Shown: positions 53,519 to 63,605, counted from the stretch's first letter. The stretch is 64,000 nt of DNA from BOKV01 sp041397525 (GCA_041397525.1 JAWKWL010000006.1:1-64000), one strand, 5' to 3'. The notes: generated by a model not told the origin, from the sequence alone. Numbers and translations: made by a program.

Positions 53519-54241
53519 CTAGAGGTCACCGCCAAGATAGGCGGCCTTGATACGATCATCTTTCATCAGCTCTTTCGAATCTCCCGAAAGGACGATCGAG
53601 CCGGTGGATAGCGCATATGCCCGGTTCGAGATGCTAAGCGCCATGCGGGAATTCTGTTCGACAAGCAGAACGGAAACGTTTTCATCGCGGTTGATGGCAA
53701 CAATGGAACGGGCAATGTCCTGTACTAGCTTCGGGGCGATGCCGAGCGAAGGTTCGTCAAGCAGCAGCAGCTTCGGCTTGGCCATCAGCGCACGGCCTAT
53801 CACCATCATCTGTTGTTCGCCACCACTCAGAGTGCCGCCCATCTGGGAATAGCGCTCTTTCAACCTGGGGAACCGACCAAGAACCATTTCCAGCGTATGG
53901 GCTATGTCTGCCTTGTCGGTGCGCGTGAATGCACCCATCAATAGGTTGTCCTTCACCGACATGTGGGGGAACACGCGGCGTCCCTCCGGCACCATTGCGA
54001 TGCCCATCTTGACGATTTCCGCAGGATTGGTGCCGTCGATGCGCTTGCCCTGGAAATGGATTTCGCCGCTGCGAATCTTGCTCAGGCCGGTTATCGCCCT
54101 GAGGATGGATGACTTGCCAGCGCCATTGGCTCCGATCAGGGCAACGGTTTCACCCGCCTTCAAATCGATCGAGACGCCCTTGAGCGCGTAGACGTGATCG
54201 TAATAGAGCTCGACATTTTCGAATCTTAGCATCTGGCTCAT
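53519..54241 (-). CDS. LivF-type branched-chain ABC ATPase
   Basis: 240 residues. Walker A GANGAGKSS, signature LSGGEQQMMVIGRALM, Walker B LLLLDEPSLGIAP; the GLAP/GIAP ending is typical of LivF. Second ATPase of a five-part HAAT importer. 3-base gap from the LivG-like gene. Confidence 0.9.
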   Translation of the reverse strand: MSQMLRFENVELYYDHVYALKGVSIDLKAGETVALIGANGAGKSSILRAITGLSKIRSGEIHFQGKRIDGTNPAEIVKMGIAMVPEGRRVFPHMSVKDNLLMGAFTRTDKADIAHTLEMVLGRFPRLKERYSQMGGTLSGGEQQMMVIGRALMAKPKLLLLDEPSLGIAPKLVQDIARSIVAINRDENVSVLLVEQNSRMALSISNRAYALSTGSIVLSGDSKELMKDDRIKAAYLGGDL

Positions 54242-54244
54242 CGA

Positions 54245-55024
54245 TCAAATCCCGATCACGTCGTCTTCGCTGCCAAGATAGGCCTCGATGACTTTTTCGT
54301 TTTGCTGGATTTCCGCAGGTGTTCCCTCTGCAATCTTCTGGCCGAAGTTGATTACGACGATACGGTCGGAAATCTTCATGACTGCGGGCATGTCGTGCTC
54401 GACCAGCAAAACAGTGACTCCCCGGTCCCGCACCCCGCGCACGAGGTCCACCATGCGCATGGTCTCATCATGATTCATGCCCGCAAAGGGTTCATCCAGC
54501 AGAAGGATTGTCGGATTGGTAGCCAGCCCAATTGCCATGCCGAGCGCCCGCAAATGGCCCTGCGGCAAGTTTAACGCCATTTCATTGGCGATAGGAGCCA
54601 AACCGAGAAAGCCGAGAATCTCGTCTGCTGATTTCGCGAATTCCGTTTCATCATTTCGAGCCTGGCCGGATCCGACAAAATAACCCCAGAGATTTGCCTT
54701 CGAGCGGAGATGATGTGAGACAATTACATTGTCACGCACCGTCATGTTACGGAAGATTGTGGTCTCCTGAAATGTCCGGACAATTCCCATCCTTGCTACG
54801 GCATGCGGAGAGAGTCCCGATATCCGCGCGCCGCGGAAAAGGACTTCCCCGGCTGTGGGCCGCAGGAAGGACGCAATCAGCTTGAAGAGCGTCGACTTGC
54901 CCGCGCCGTTCGGCCCGATAACCGAGAGGATTTCCTTTTCATTGACGCTGAAGCTCACGTCGTTGACTGCTGTCAAACCGCCGAATTTCTTTGTCAGGTT
55001 CTTCACTTCGAGGATAGGGCTCAT
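54245..55024 (-). CDS. LivG-type branched-chain ABC ATPase
   Basis: 259 residues. Walker A GPNGAGKST, the long LivG-type insert (RTFQETTIFRNMTVRDNVIV), Walker B ILLLDEPFAGMNHDE and switch VEHDMPAVM. The signature is unusual, LPQGHLRALGMAIGLA, with LPQGH in place of LSYGQ/LSGGQ. Overlaps the LivM-like gene by 4 bases. Confidence 0.9.
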   Translation of the reverse strand: MSPILEVKNLTKKFGGLTAVNDVSFSVNEKEILSVIGPNGAGKSTLFKLIASFLRPTAGEVLFRGARISGLSPHAVARMGIVRTFQETTIFRNMTVRDNVIVSHHLRSKANLWGYFVGSGQARNDETEFAKSADEILGFLGLAPIANEMALNLPQGHLRALGMAIGLATNPTILLLDEPFAGMNHDETMRMVDLVRGVRDRGVTVLLVEHDMPAVMKISDRIVVINFGQKIAEGTPAEIQQNEKVIEAYLGSEDDVIGI

Positions 55025-55965
55025 TTGCTTCCCCCAAACAGGTTCTTGAGCCGGATGCTTAGCAATCCGTTGGGAAGGACGAGCATGAGCAGGATCAGCA
55101 AGCTTGAATAGATCAACAACTGGAACCTGCCAGTCTGGAAGAGGAGATCCCAGCCGAAGTAAAGAACCAGTGTTCCCAGCATCGGCCCGAAGACATAACC
55201 CAGGCCGCCAAGGAAGCAGTTGAGCATGAAGTTGACGGAGTCAGCGACCTGGAAACTCGATGGATAGATCGATTGCGAGATGGCAACGAACATTGCACCT
55301 GCAATGCCGCCCAGGAAAGACGAGATCGAGTAGGCGATAATGCGCAGATAGGTGATGTTGACCCCGATGGAAGACGCCAGTTCCTCGTTCTGCTGCAAGG
55401 ACCGGCAGAGATGGCCAATACGTGAATTGACCAGCCTGTACATGGCAGCAAAGACGATGATCATCAAAACCACTGCCACGTAGTAGAATCCGAGTTTGAT
55501 ATTGGACAGGCTGGCAATTCCACCCGGCAATGGGATCGAGGTGATGCCCTTGGCGCCGTTGGTGACAGGCAGCGCAAGCGCGGTCAGTCTTGCTACTTCG
55601 GTAAGTACCAGCGTGACCATTGCGAAATAAACCCCGCGAAGTCGCAAGATCGGCAGGCCGATCAGAACGCTTACCGCTGCTGTAAAAAGACCCGCCAGCG
55701 GAAGGGCAAGCCAAAAGGAAACACCTGCCTTGGTAACCATGATTGCAGCAAAGTAGCCGCCGGCAAGTGCGTAGGCGCCCTGGCCGATGTTGATGCGGCC
55801 AATATAGAATGTGAGCCATACACCGGCGCTGGCGATTGAAAGCAATGCGACGGAGGTGAGAGTGTAGTAGAGGTCCCATCTGCCGGTTGCTTCGATGAAC
55901 AGGGGAACGGCTGCGAGAACAGTGAGCAGGAATATGGCAAGGCCGATTGTTTGATTGCGTGTCAT
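55021..55965 (-). CDS. LivM-type ABC permease
   Basis: 314 residues, about nine or ten membrane helices. The family block VNSRIGHLCRSLQQNEELAS resembles the LivM GRAxxAIR loop, and FLGGIAGAMFVAISQSIYP follows. Partners with the LivH-like permease 15 bases upstream. Confidence 0.9.
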   Translation of the reverse strand: MTRNQTIGLAIFLLTVLAAVPLFIEATGRWDLYYTLTSVALLSIASAGVWLTFYIGRINIGQGAYALAGGYFAAIMVTKAGVSFWLALPLAGLFTAAVSVLIGLPILRLRGVYFAMVTLVLTEVARLTALALPVTNGAKGITSIPLPGGIASLSNIKLGFYYVAVVLMIIVFAAMYRLVNSRIGHLCRSLQQNEELASSIGVNITYLRIIAYSISSFLGGIAGAMFVAISQSIYPSSFQVADSVNFMLNCFLGGLGYVFGPMLGTLVLYFGWDLLFQTGRFQLLIYSSLLILLMLVLPNGLLSIRLKNLFGGSK

Positions 55966-55980
55966 GATTTCAGCCTCCCA

Positions 55981-56850
55981 TCAGCCCCATGGCTTGCCCA
56001 TAAGGCCCTGCGGCCTTATTGCCAGAAAAACCATCAGGGAAGCGAAGATCAGCAAGTAAGTGATGTCGCCATATTGCGACAACACGGACAGGCCGATGGA
56101 TTCCAGCATGCCAAGAATAAACCCACCCGCGATGGCGCCGGAGATAACGCCAGCTCCGCCGATCATCACCATCATGAACGCCTTGATTGACGTTGGTCCG
56201 CCCATGCCAAGGTTGATGCCCGTGATCGTGACAAGCAGTCCACCGACTATTCCGGCCAGCATGGCACCAAGGGCAAACCCAATCATTGAATAACGGTCGA
56301 CGTCGACGCCTTGCAATTGTGCTGCAACCCGGTCCTGCGCCAGTGCCCGCATGGCGCGGCCAGTCTTCGAATATTGCATATAGGAAATGAATGCGACGAT
56401 TGAGAAAATCGCCAGGAAGCCAATCAGGATGCGATCATATGGCATGATCAGCCTAAAGTCCCAGTTCAATACCCCATTAATGATTTTTGGTACGCCACGC
56501 TGTTTTTCGCCAAAGACAAGAAGAATGACAGCATCCAGAAAGAAGGCGATACCCGCTGCCAGCAGCATGGTGCTTTCATCCCTCGATGATCGTCGTATCA
56601 CCGGCCGGAACAGGAATTTCTCCACCAGGGCCCCAATGATGGCGAGCGTCACCGCTGAAGCCAGCAGGCCGACCATGAATGGAAGGCCAAGTTGCGCATA
56701 AACCGTATAGGTGACGAAACCACCCAGAACATACATCTGGCCGTGTGCAAAATTCAGCACGTTCATGAGTGCAAAAATCAGCGTCAGACCCAATGCAATC
56801 AACGCGTATTGTGCCCCCAGATACAGCCCGTTGACCAGTATCTGTTCCAT
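55981..56850 (-). CDS. LivH-type ABC permease
   Basis: 289 residues. The start motif LVNGLYLGAQYALIALGLTL with FALMNVLNFAHGQMYVLGGF is diagnostic for LivH. SKTGRAMRALAQDRVAAQLQ is the coupling loop. About eight membrane helices. Preceded by a strong stem-loop separating it from the binding-protein gene. Confidence 0.92.
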   Translation of the reverse strand: MEQILVNGLYLGAQYALIALGLTLIFALMNVLNFAHGQMYVLGGFVTYTVYAQLGLPFMVGLLASAVTLAIIGALVEKFLFRPVIRRSSRDESTMLLAAGIAFFLDAVILLVFGEKQRGVPKIINGVLNWDFRLIMPYDRILIGFLAIFSIVAFISYMQYSKTGRAMRALAQDRVAAQLQGVDVDRYSMIGFALGAMLAGIVGGLLVTITGINLGMGGPTSIKAFMMVMIGGAGVISGAIAGGFILGMLESIGLSVLSQYGDITYLLIFASLMVFLAIRPQGLMGKPWG

Positions 56851-56873
56851 TGAAATGCCTCCCCCGGGGAAAG

Positions 56874-56898
56874 GAAGGCCCGGACAATCCGGGCCTTC
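56874..56898 (-). terminator. Stem-loop after the Liv-type binding-protein gene
   Basis: GAAGGCCCGGA (56874-56884) and TCCGGGCCTTC (56888-56898) form a perfect 11-bp stem with loop TTG on the transcribed (minus) strand, followed there by CTTTCC. It should cut read-through to the permease genes and protect the binding-protein mRNA. Confidence 0.75.
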
Positions 56899-56921
56899 TC
56901 AATTGCTTAGGTTAGTACGCC

Positions 56922-58118
56922 TCAGTCGACTTCAGCGATGAACAGGGTCTCGAACTTGCCGTCCCTGAACTCGTTGACCACCATCGGTACGAAAACCTGA
57001 CGTTTCTGCCCGAACGAAGTCATGCCGACATATTTCAACTGGCTGTCGCCCTTCATGTAGGGGTTTGGAGCCGAGAAGGTGTCCATGGTCTTCTTGAACT
57101 CGTCAACATTGTCAATCGCTGCCGGGTTCGCCTTCAAGGTTTCGAGAATATATTCGAGTGCGTAGACCTTGGTGTTCGACTCGTCATTGTATTCGCCAAA
57201 CATCTTGGTATAGCGATCAACGAATTCCTTCATTGCATCAGACGCGATCTCGGGAGTGGAAGCACCGCCAACAGAGATGAAGCCGTTTGCCAGTTCACCT
57301 GCACCTTCCTGAAGCACGGTTGCATCCTGGGCGGTCTCAGTGGAGATCAGCCCCTGGTACCCAAGTTCACGCGCCGAGCGAATAAGCTGTGGTGCATTTG
57401 CCGGTGCGACACCGGAAAGTACCAGCAGGTCCGGCATGGTCTGGATGACCGGTGTCAGGACCGGGGTAAAGTCGGTAGTATCAACCTGATATGTCACGTT
57501 ATCGGAAACAACCTCAAGACCAAGTGCCTTGGCAGCGGCAACGCCACCGTCACGCTGGCTGAGCGGATCGGATTCGTTGGCAGCAACGAACGCAACCTTC
57601 ATCACGCCCTTGCTTTCTTTCAGGTATTTGTAAATCGCCGGACCGGATTGATAGTTGGCGATCATTCCCAGAACGGCATTGCCTGCTGGCGGCGAATAAA
57701 GCTCCTTCGGAAAGGCATATGGGAAGTACATGATGCCATTCTGTTCAGCTACCGGGCGAACGGCAGCTGCACCATCATCCACGTTTGGGCCGACGACATA
57801 GTGGATCCCTTCCTGGGCCATCTTTTCCATACCTGCGATTGCACGTTTGGGGTCCTTCTGATCGTCGAATGATACGATCTCGACATCATAAGTCGTTCCG
57901 CCAATTGCAACGCCGCCAATTTCATTGATCCATGCTGCGCGGGTTTCCATCGAGCGCTGGTTCGAAGTGCCCCAGGCAGCAGCAGGACCGCTTGTGACCC
58001 CGACAAACCCGATCTTGAGTTTTGCGTTTTCCGCCCAGGCGCCGAGGCTGCTGGCGGTGAGAAAGGCAGTGGCCGAGGCAGCCATTGCCATGGATTTTAT
58101 GATGCTGCGTCTATTCAT
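56922..58118 (-). CDS. Liv-type periplasmic binding protein
   Basis: 398 residues. Signal peptide MNRRSIIKSMAMAASATAFL to GAWA, then a type I binding fold (LKIGFVGVTSGPAAAWGTSN; VEIVSFDDQKDPKRAIAGME; VVGPNVDDGAAAVRPVAEQN). First gene of a six-gene operon with the permeases, ATPases and racemase. The ligand is probably an amino-acid-like amide, judged only from context. Confidence 0.9.
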   Translation of the reverse strand: MNRRSIIKSMAMAASATAFLTASSLGAWAENAKLKIGFVGVTSGPAAAWGTSNQRSMETRAAWINEIGGVAIGGTTYDVEIVSFDDQKDPKRAIAGMEKMAQEGIHYVVGPNVDDGAAAVRPVAEQNGIMYFPYAFPKELYSPPAGNAVLGMIANYQSGPAIYKYLKESKGVMKVAFVAANESDPLSQRDGGVAAAKALGLEVVSDNVTYQVDTTDFTPVLTPVIQTMPDLLVLSGVAPANAPQLIRSARELGYQGLISTETAQDATVLQEGAGELANGFISVGGASTPEIASDAMKEFVDRYTKMFGEYNDESNTKVYALEYILETLKANPAAIDNVDEFKKTMDTFSAPNPYMKGDSQLKYVGMTSFGQKRQVFVPMVVNEFRDGKFETLFIAEVD

Positions 58119-58181
58119 CTAAACTCTCCCTGATCAGTCTCGCCCGGATTGACTACCTTGCCGGACCTGGAGCATCAGAAT

Positions 58182-58205
58182 ATTGTTAACAATCCTTGTC
58201 AACAA
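58182..58205. promoter_or_regulatory. Tandem GntR-type operator sites in the divergent promoter
   Basis: ATTGTTAACAAT (58182-58193, perfect 12-bp palindrome) is followed by TTGTCAACAA (58196-58205), and a looser TTCTGTTGAACA lies near 58215-58226. The TTGT..ACAA shape is common for FadR-type GntR proteins, and a gntR gene starts just to the right. It would control both the Liv-type operon and gntR. Confidence 0.65.
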
Positions 58206-58265
58206 AAATTGTCATTCTGTTGAACATTCATTAGGCAGAATTGCCGAAAAACCAGCCCATATGTT

Positions 58266-59003
58266 ATGCAGCTTGTGCAAAGTGCAGGACAGGCAGGTAT
58301 GTTGAGAATCGCAGAGCCGGAAAAGCGTTCGGAGGACAGCCTCGACGAAGAGGCGATAGTCGACCGGATCTATGAGGCAATCATCGAACAGCGCCTGCCA
58401 CCGGGCACCAAGCTTTCAGAAGCCAATCTGTGCAAGGCCTTCAATGTCGGCCGCATGCGGGTGCGCCGGAGTCTGCTGCTGCTCTCCAGCCGTGGCGTTG
58501 TCGATCTGCAGAACAATCGTGGTGCCTATGTTGCACAACCAACCATGTCGCAGGCCCTCCAGGTTTTCGAGGCGCGCCGGGCGATTGAACCGAACGTGGC
58601 CCGGCTTGCAGCAAGGAGGGTGAGCGAGAGGGACATATCGCAACTCTCCGCTCATCTGGACATGGAGGCCGATGCGAACGGGAAGGGTGACCGGCGCCTG
58701 GCCATCCGGCTTTCAGGGCAGTTTCACGTCAAGCTGGCGGAAATGGCACGCAACGAAGTGATGGAGCGCATGGTCAAGGAGCTGGTAACCCGCACTTCGC
58801 TGATCATTGGCATCTATGGTGCCTCCGGTACCAAGAACTGCCATGATGACGAGCACCGTGAAATCCTTGCGGCCTTGCGCAACATGAACGGCGATGCTGC
58901 CGCTTCACTGATGGAGCAGCATTTGCGGCATATCGAGCAGCAGGTCGACCTGAGTGCCGACCGAAAGCGGCCGGTGGACCTCATTGAAATCCTGGCCGGG
59001 TAA
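58266..59003 (+). CDS. GntR-family (FadR/FCD) regulator of the Liv-type operon
   Basis: 245 residues from 58266, or 234 from the ATG at 58299 (MLRIAEPEKRSE). Winged helix IVDRIYEAIIEQRLPPGTKL ... LCKAFNVGRMRVRRSLLLLS, with Arg instead of Thr-Pro in the recognition helix. The C-terminal FCD effector domain has HVKLAEMARNEVMERM and DEHREILAALRNMNG, with metal-binding His. Divergent from the transporter, with operator-like repeats between. Confidence 0.88.
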   Translation: MQLVQSAGQAGMLRIAEPEKRSEDSLDEEAIVDRIYEAIIEQRLPPGTKLSEANLCKAFNVGRMRVRRSLLLLSSRGVVDLQNNRGAYVAQPTMSQALQVFEARRAIEPNVARLAARRVSERDISQLSAHLDMEADANGKGDRRLAIRLSGQFHVKLAEMARNEVMERMVKELVTRTSLIIGIYGASGTKNCHDDEHREILAALRNMNGDAAASLMEQHLRHIEQQVDLSADRKRPVDLIEILAG

Positions 59004-59414
59004 CTCGGACCAGTATCTCTTCTGCTTCTCCCGCTTACACTGCCCTAAACCTGCTCGTTGTTTAACGTCTCCAGGCGTGGTATCGACCGGGGTACAATCG
59101 CAAAATTACAACAAAATATCTGATTGATATCAAATAGTTATTTTGCGTATGCGAGTTCTCTTCTGACCAGCAACTAATTCCTATTTTCCGACCTCAGATC
59201 TGAATCAATTCCCTGACATTGCTCTGCCAGTTTCCAGTGGATATCATTTGAATGATCGTCAATGCAGCCGTTCACCCAGGGAGATTGAACCCGCCAAGAG
59301 GACAGCAAGCCATCCTTTGGCAGGCTCCATAGAGATGTGTGAGTGCACCAAGTATTGGCTCTCAAGATGCCAGGGCGGCTTTTTAGCGCGCCACTATCTT
59401 CGACTGCGTCCAAC
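59004..59414. other. A/T-rich gene-free region
   Basis: 411 bases between gntR and the convergent alkylsulfatase gene. No gene, RNA or strong terminator seen. Contains a perfect TTGATATCAA palindrome at 59124-59133 in an A/T-rich patch. Confidence 0.5.
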
Positions 59415-61298
59415 TCACGGGGTCACTATCGCAAAGTTCGGATCGAATTCATCCATGGCACCAAATAGCGCGGCGAGTTTTGAAATGTCTCCTTCGATTT
59501 GGAGACTTCCTTCACCAACAAGTTCTTCGACCGTGGCAACCTTGCCCAGAAGTTTGAAGAAAGCGGTTTCGGTAAGTTGGAGGGTCAGATCCGATGCTGC
59601 GGGCCTGTTTCGTGTGTTCGCCAACACTCCGTTCTGCGCGACCAGAAGATAGCTGTCGCCTCTGTCCGTAAATTCGAGAACAATGCTGAAGTCGCCGGTC
59701 ACCTTTTGCGGATTGAATTTCACACCCAGAAAATCAAGCGCCATTCCGATCCCCATATTGAACAGAACATCGGGATTTGAAGTATTGACCTTCGATTGCG
59801 TTATGCCTGAACGCAGTTCCTGTGCCCCGAGAAGGTATATATTGCGCCATGTTCCGGCTTCGGCCTGGTAGCCCAACTGTTCCAGTGTGTCGGAAAGCAA
59901 ACTCTTTGCTTGCTGGTTTGAGGGGTCGGCAAATACAAGCTTGTCAAGGATTTCAGCTGCCCAGCGGTAATCGCCCTCATCATGTGCCCGCTGCCCCTCG
60001 GCGAGTACCGCATCGGCGCCACCCATTGCTGTAACCAGACGTTTCGAGCTTTCTTCGGGCGTCAGTGCGTCATATGTGGAAGGTTTGCCATCCCACCAAC
60101 CGAGATAGAACTGATAAACGGCCTTTATGTTGTGCTTCAGCGTCCCGTAATAGCCACGGCAGGCAAAGTCATGCTTAAGCCCCTCCGGTAGCTCGAGCAT
60201 ATCCGGAATCTCATGCAGTGTGTATCCGTGGTTCGCCAAACGTAGCGTTTCATCATGGATGAACCGATAGAGATCACGCTGCCGAACAAGAAACTGGCGG
60301 ATACGTTCCTTGCCCCATTGCGGCCAGTGGTGAGACGCGAATATCAGATCGGTACGATCCGCAAAAAGCGAAATCGTTTCATCGATATATTTTGCCCAGC
60401 CCAACGTGTTGCGGCACTCTGCGCCGCGTGGCGTCAGGATGTTGTGCATGTTGTGGGTGGTCACTTCGGAGGCACAAAGCGCATTGAATTGCGGGAAGTA
60501 AAACATGAATTCGGAGGGAGCCTCCGATCCGTTCGCCATCTGGAACTCAATCTCGACTCCGTCGACAGTTCGGGTTTCGCCTGTTCTATAGATCGTGTCC
60601 GTAGGTGGTATCAGGCTGATCCGTCCCTGTGAAACCGAAGGTCCGAGACCACAGCTTGCGTGCCCGCAGGGGCCTGCCGCAAGGCCAATCCCGAACTGGT
60701 ATTGCGCTCGGCGGTTCATGGCGTTACCGGCAAGTACATTCTCCGAAATCGCATATTTCATGAAACCGTCTGGCGCGATGACCGGCACTTTTCCGGAACT
60801 CACATCCTCGCCGCTCACGACGCCGCGTACTCCACCGAAATGGTCAGCGTGCGAATGAGTGTAGATGACTGCCCGAACTTCCCGATGCCCCAGATGATTG
60901 TTGGCGAGTTCCAGTGAGGCGCGTGCGGTTTCGACCGAAAGCAATGGGTCGATAATGATCCAACCTGTGTCGCCTTCGATCAGCGTCATGTTCGAGATAT
61001 CGGCATTGCGTACCTGGTGGATACGCGGATGAATGGTGAACAGACCCGAAATCCTGTTGAGCTGCCCCTGACGCCAAAGGCTCGGATTGACCGTGTCAGG
61101 AGCTTCGCCGTCCAGGAAATCGTACTGCTTGAAATCGAAGGCTACTCCGCCCTGATCGTTGGCGATGGCCTCACAGGCGAATCCTGAAACATGGCCCCTG
61201 GTTGAATCCTCGAAATCCTGGCGATCGCCGAAATTGAGAAGATTCAGCACTTCGCGATTGAGTTTGGCAGTGTGTGGGCTGGCCGGCTTGCTGATCAT
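59415..61298 (-). CDS. Alkylsulfatase (class III, metallo-beta-lactamase fold; SdsA1-like)
   Basis: 627 residues. Zinc-dependent hydrolysis of primary or secondary alkyl sulfates (such as dodecyl sulfate) to alcohol and sulfate. The MBL motif THSHADHFGG holds H148, H150, D152 and H153. Domain order fits SdsA1: MBL domain to about 370, an alkylsulfatase dimerisation domain, and a C-terminal SCP2-like lipid-binding domain (SKVNTSNPDVLFNMGIGMAL onwards). No signal peptide, so probably cytoplasmic. Downstream of the arylsulfatase by 37 bases. Confidence 0.9.
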   Translation of the reverse strand: MISKPASPHTAKLNREVLNLLNFGDRQDFEDSTRGHVSGFACEAIANDQGGVAFDFKQYDFLDGEAPDTVNPSLWRQGQLNRISGLFTIHPRIHQVRNADISNMTLIEGDTGWIIIDPLLSVETARASLELANNHLGHREVRAVIYTHSHADHFGGVRGVVSGEDVSSGKVPVIAPDGFMKYAISENVLAGNAMNRRAQYQFGIGLAAGPCGHASCGLGPSVSQGRISLIPPTDTIYRTGETRTVDGVEIEFQMANGSEAPSEFMFYFPQFNALCASEVTTHNMHNILTPRGAECRNTLGWAKYIDETISLFADRTDLIFASHHWPQWGKERIRQFLVRQRDLYRFIHDETLRLANHGYTLHEIPDMLELPEGLKHDFACRGYYGTLKHNIKAVYQFYLGWWDGKPSTYDALTPEESSKRLVTAMGGADAVLAEGQRAHDEGDYRWAAEILDKLVFADPSNQQAKSLLSDTLEQLGYQAEAGTWRNIYLLGAQELRSGITQSKVNTSNPDVLFNMGIGMALDFLGVKFNPQKVTGDFSIVLEFTDRGDSYLLVAQNGVLANTRNRPAASDLTLQLTETAFFKLLGKVATVEELVGEGSLQIEGDISKLAALFGAMDEFDPNFAIVTP

Positions 61299-61335
61299 CG
61301 CTTCTTCCCGTTAGAACTGTTTTTTCAATACTCTT

Positions 61336-63585
61336 CTATTGCCGGGCAATTTGCACCTTGCTCATGGCAGCACTATCCATCTTCTCCTGCTTCTCAAGCC
61401 GTACCGTGACCTTTCGCAGCAGACCTGTGAATTCGAACGGGCCCGGATAGTCGACAACCGTTGTTCCTCGGTCGCGGCCAACATCAAGACCCGACCAGGA
61501 AATGAGGATGGCAAACCCAAGTGGCGCTCGACCGCTTCCAGCCGTCTGACCGTTAATGAACAGCTCGAAATCGCGAAATGCTTCGCCGGGCGTCACGCTG
61601 GCTCGCACACCAAGAATCGCATCGCCTTTTGGTATAGGCCGGTCGGAAACGAGTGTCGTGACATTCCCGCCGATATTGATGGAATGACAAAGCTTTCCAT
61701 CACGAACGTAAAAGCTGTAACCCGAAGTCGCATCACCATGTGCAATGAGAACGCCTTCGGCACCGCCGTCAGGAATTTCGACATCCGCTTCGATGAAATA
61801 GTTTCTAGCCCTGACGTCCGGAGCCACATCTGTCGGCACGTGGCCGACCCCCCGATGGAAAACGAATTCTGTACGCTGTCCCTGGAAACGGACAGAATTC
61901 TCCGCAAATCGCTCGGCGAATCGGTCATCCAACGGAAGCACTTTGCTTGCTTCTGCCTCCTTCCACCAGGCATCAATCATTCTTCTTAAGCGTTCTTGCT
62001 CGATGCCTGCGAGATCGTTGGTTTCGGCAAAATCCGCATTGAGATCATAAAGCTCCCACTGATCCTCCTCAAAAGGCGAACCGGGGCGATGGTAGGAAAC
62101 TGCCTTCCAGCCATCCATCCAGATGCCCCTGTGACCGAACATCTCGAAATACTGCGGTTTTGCACGGGAGGGCGCTGCTCTGTCTTTCAGACTTGCCGCG
62201 AATGAAACGCCTTCAAACGGCATTTGCGGGGTATTGTTGATCATGTCAGGCGGTGTAATACCGATCAATTCCACGAGGGTAGGAACCAGATCGCAAACAT
62301 GCGCGAACTGGTGACGTAATTCACCTTTTGCGTCCAATCCCTCAGGCCAATGAATGACCAGCGGATCGCGCACACCGCCGCCGTGAGTATTCTGCTTGTA
62401 GCGCCGCAGGGGTGTATTGCTGGCCATGGCCCAACCCCATGGAAAATTGGAGTGCGTGTCCGGTCCGCCAATGTCATCAAGTCGCGCCAGTTTCTTCGAG
62501 ACGTCTTCCTGCGCACCATTGTAAGGCCCCATAGCGTTGACGAAGCCAAGTGGTCCGCCCTCCTGGCTTGCGCCGTTGTCAGAAAGCACGATGGTGATCG
62601 TGTTTTCCAACTGGCCGGCAACTTCGAGGAACTCAATCAGGCGACCAAGATTCTGGTCGGTATGATCCAACATGGCCGCGAATGCGGCGTTGAGGCGGGC
62701 AAAGACGGTGCGTTCATCCTCTGAATGGTCTTGCCATGACTGAACGCCATCGTTGCGCGGGGGCATCTCGGTTTCGGGAGGAACAATGCCCATCGCCTTT
62801 TGCCGCTCCAACCGCAGTTCGCGTTCACGGTCCCAGCCATGCACAAATTGATCATGATAGCTTTTGATCAGATCCAATGGCGCCTGATGGGGAGCATGGC
62901 ATGCGCCCGGAGCTACAAAGGTGAGCCAAGGCGTATCCGGCAGTTCAGCGATATGGTTCGCGATAAATCCAATTGCATTATCAAACAGGTCTTCGGTCAG
63001 GTGATAGCCGGTCGCAAAGGTTCCTGGCGGATCAACATGTCCATTGTCTCGCACCAGTTCAGGTGAGTATTGGTCTGTCTCGGCATCCAGGAATCCGTAG
63101 AAACGATCAAAACCGCGACCAAGCGGCCAGCCATCAAAGGGTCCGGTTGCACCGCTTTCGGTTAGGGGTGTGACATGCCATTTGCCAACCATGTAGTTTC
63201 GATAACCTGCCGGGCGCAGTATCTCGGCAATGGTACCTGCTTCCTTGCATATCTTGCCACGATATCCAGGGTAGCCGCTGTCAAAATTCGCAAGGCAGCC
63301 CATACCCACCGAATGATGATTCCTCCCGGTCAGCATCGCAGCGCGGGTGGTGGAGCACATGGCAGTGGTATGAAATCCGGTATATCGCAAACCATTGGCA
63401 GCGAGCTTGTCGATAACTGGTGTTCGGATACCTGAGCCATAACAACCGAAATCCGAGAATCCGACGTCATCAAAAAGTACGATCAGAATATTCGGAGAGC
63501 CCTTGTCTGGCCGAATACGCTCTGGCCACCAAGGTTGGGAGTCTTTGGCGTAATTGCTTATCTTGCCTTTGAATTTGTTGGTCAT
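61336..63585 (-). CDS. Arylsulfatase-type sulfatase (formylglycine enzyme)
   Basis: 749 residues. Metal site NILIVLFDDVGFSDFG (D39, D40) and active-site C77-S-T-T-R81 in AMCSTTRAAMLTGR. The Cys must be converted to formylglycine; CSTTR is a known variant of the usual CxPSR. Further His/Lys ligands are in YMVGKWHVTP and ITIVLSDNGASQEGGP. Residues after about 560 form a beta-rich C-terminal domain. No signal peptide. No formylglycine-generating enzyme gene is in the window. Confidence 0.9.
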   Translation of the reverse strand: MTNKFKGKISNYAKDSQPWWPERIRPDKGSPNILIVLFDDVGFSDFGCYGSGIRTPVIDKLAANGLRYTGFHTTAMCSTTRAAMLTGRNHHSVGMGCLANFDSGYPGYRGKICKEAGTIAEILRPAGYRNYMVGKWHVTPLTESGATGPFDGWPLGRGFDRFYGFLDAETDQYSPELVRDNGHVDPPGTFATGYHLTEDLFDNAIGFIANHIAELPDTPWLTFVAPGACHAPHQAPLDLIKSYHDQFVHGWDRERELRLERQKAMGIVPPETEMPPRNDGVQSWQDHSEDERTVFARLNAAFAAMLDHTDQNLGRLIEFLEVAGQLENTITIVLSDNGASQEGGPLGFVNAMGPYNGAQEDVSKKLARLDDIGGPDTHSNFPWGWAMASNTPLRRYKQNTHGGGVRDPLVIHWPEGLDAKGELRHQFAHVCDLVPTLVELIGITPPDMINNTPQMPFEGVSFAASLKDRAAPSRAKPQYFEMFGHRGIWMDGWKAVSYHRPGSPFEEDQWELYDLNADFAETNDLAGIEQERLRRMIDAWWKEAEASKVLPLDDRFAERFAENSVRFQGQRTEFVFHRGVGHVPTDVAPDVRARNYFIEADVEIPDGGAEGVLIAHGDATSGYSFYVRDGKLCHSINIGGNVTTLVSDRPIPKGDAILGVRASVTPGEAFRDFELFINGQTAGSGRAPLGFAILISWSGLDVGRDRGTTVVDYPGPFEFTGLLRKVTVRLEKQEKMDSAAMSKVQIARQ

Positions 63586-63605
63586 GAAACCCTCTCGTAC
63601 TAAAG

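Noticed and set aside
59174..59413. 79-residue open frame before the alkylsulfatase stop
   Set aside because: No ribosome site, no domain, A/T-rich intergenic composition.
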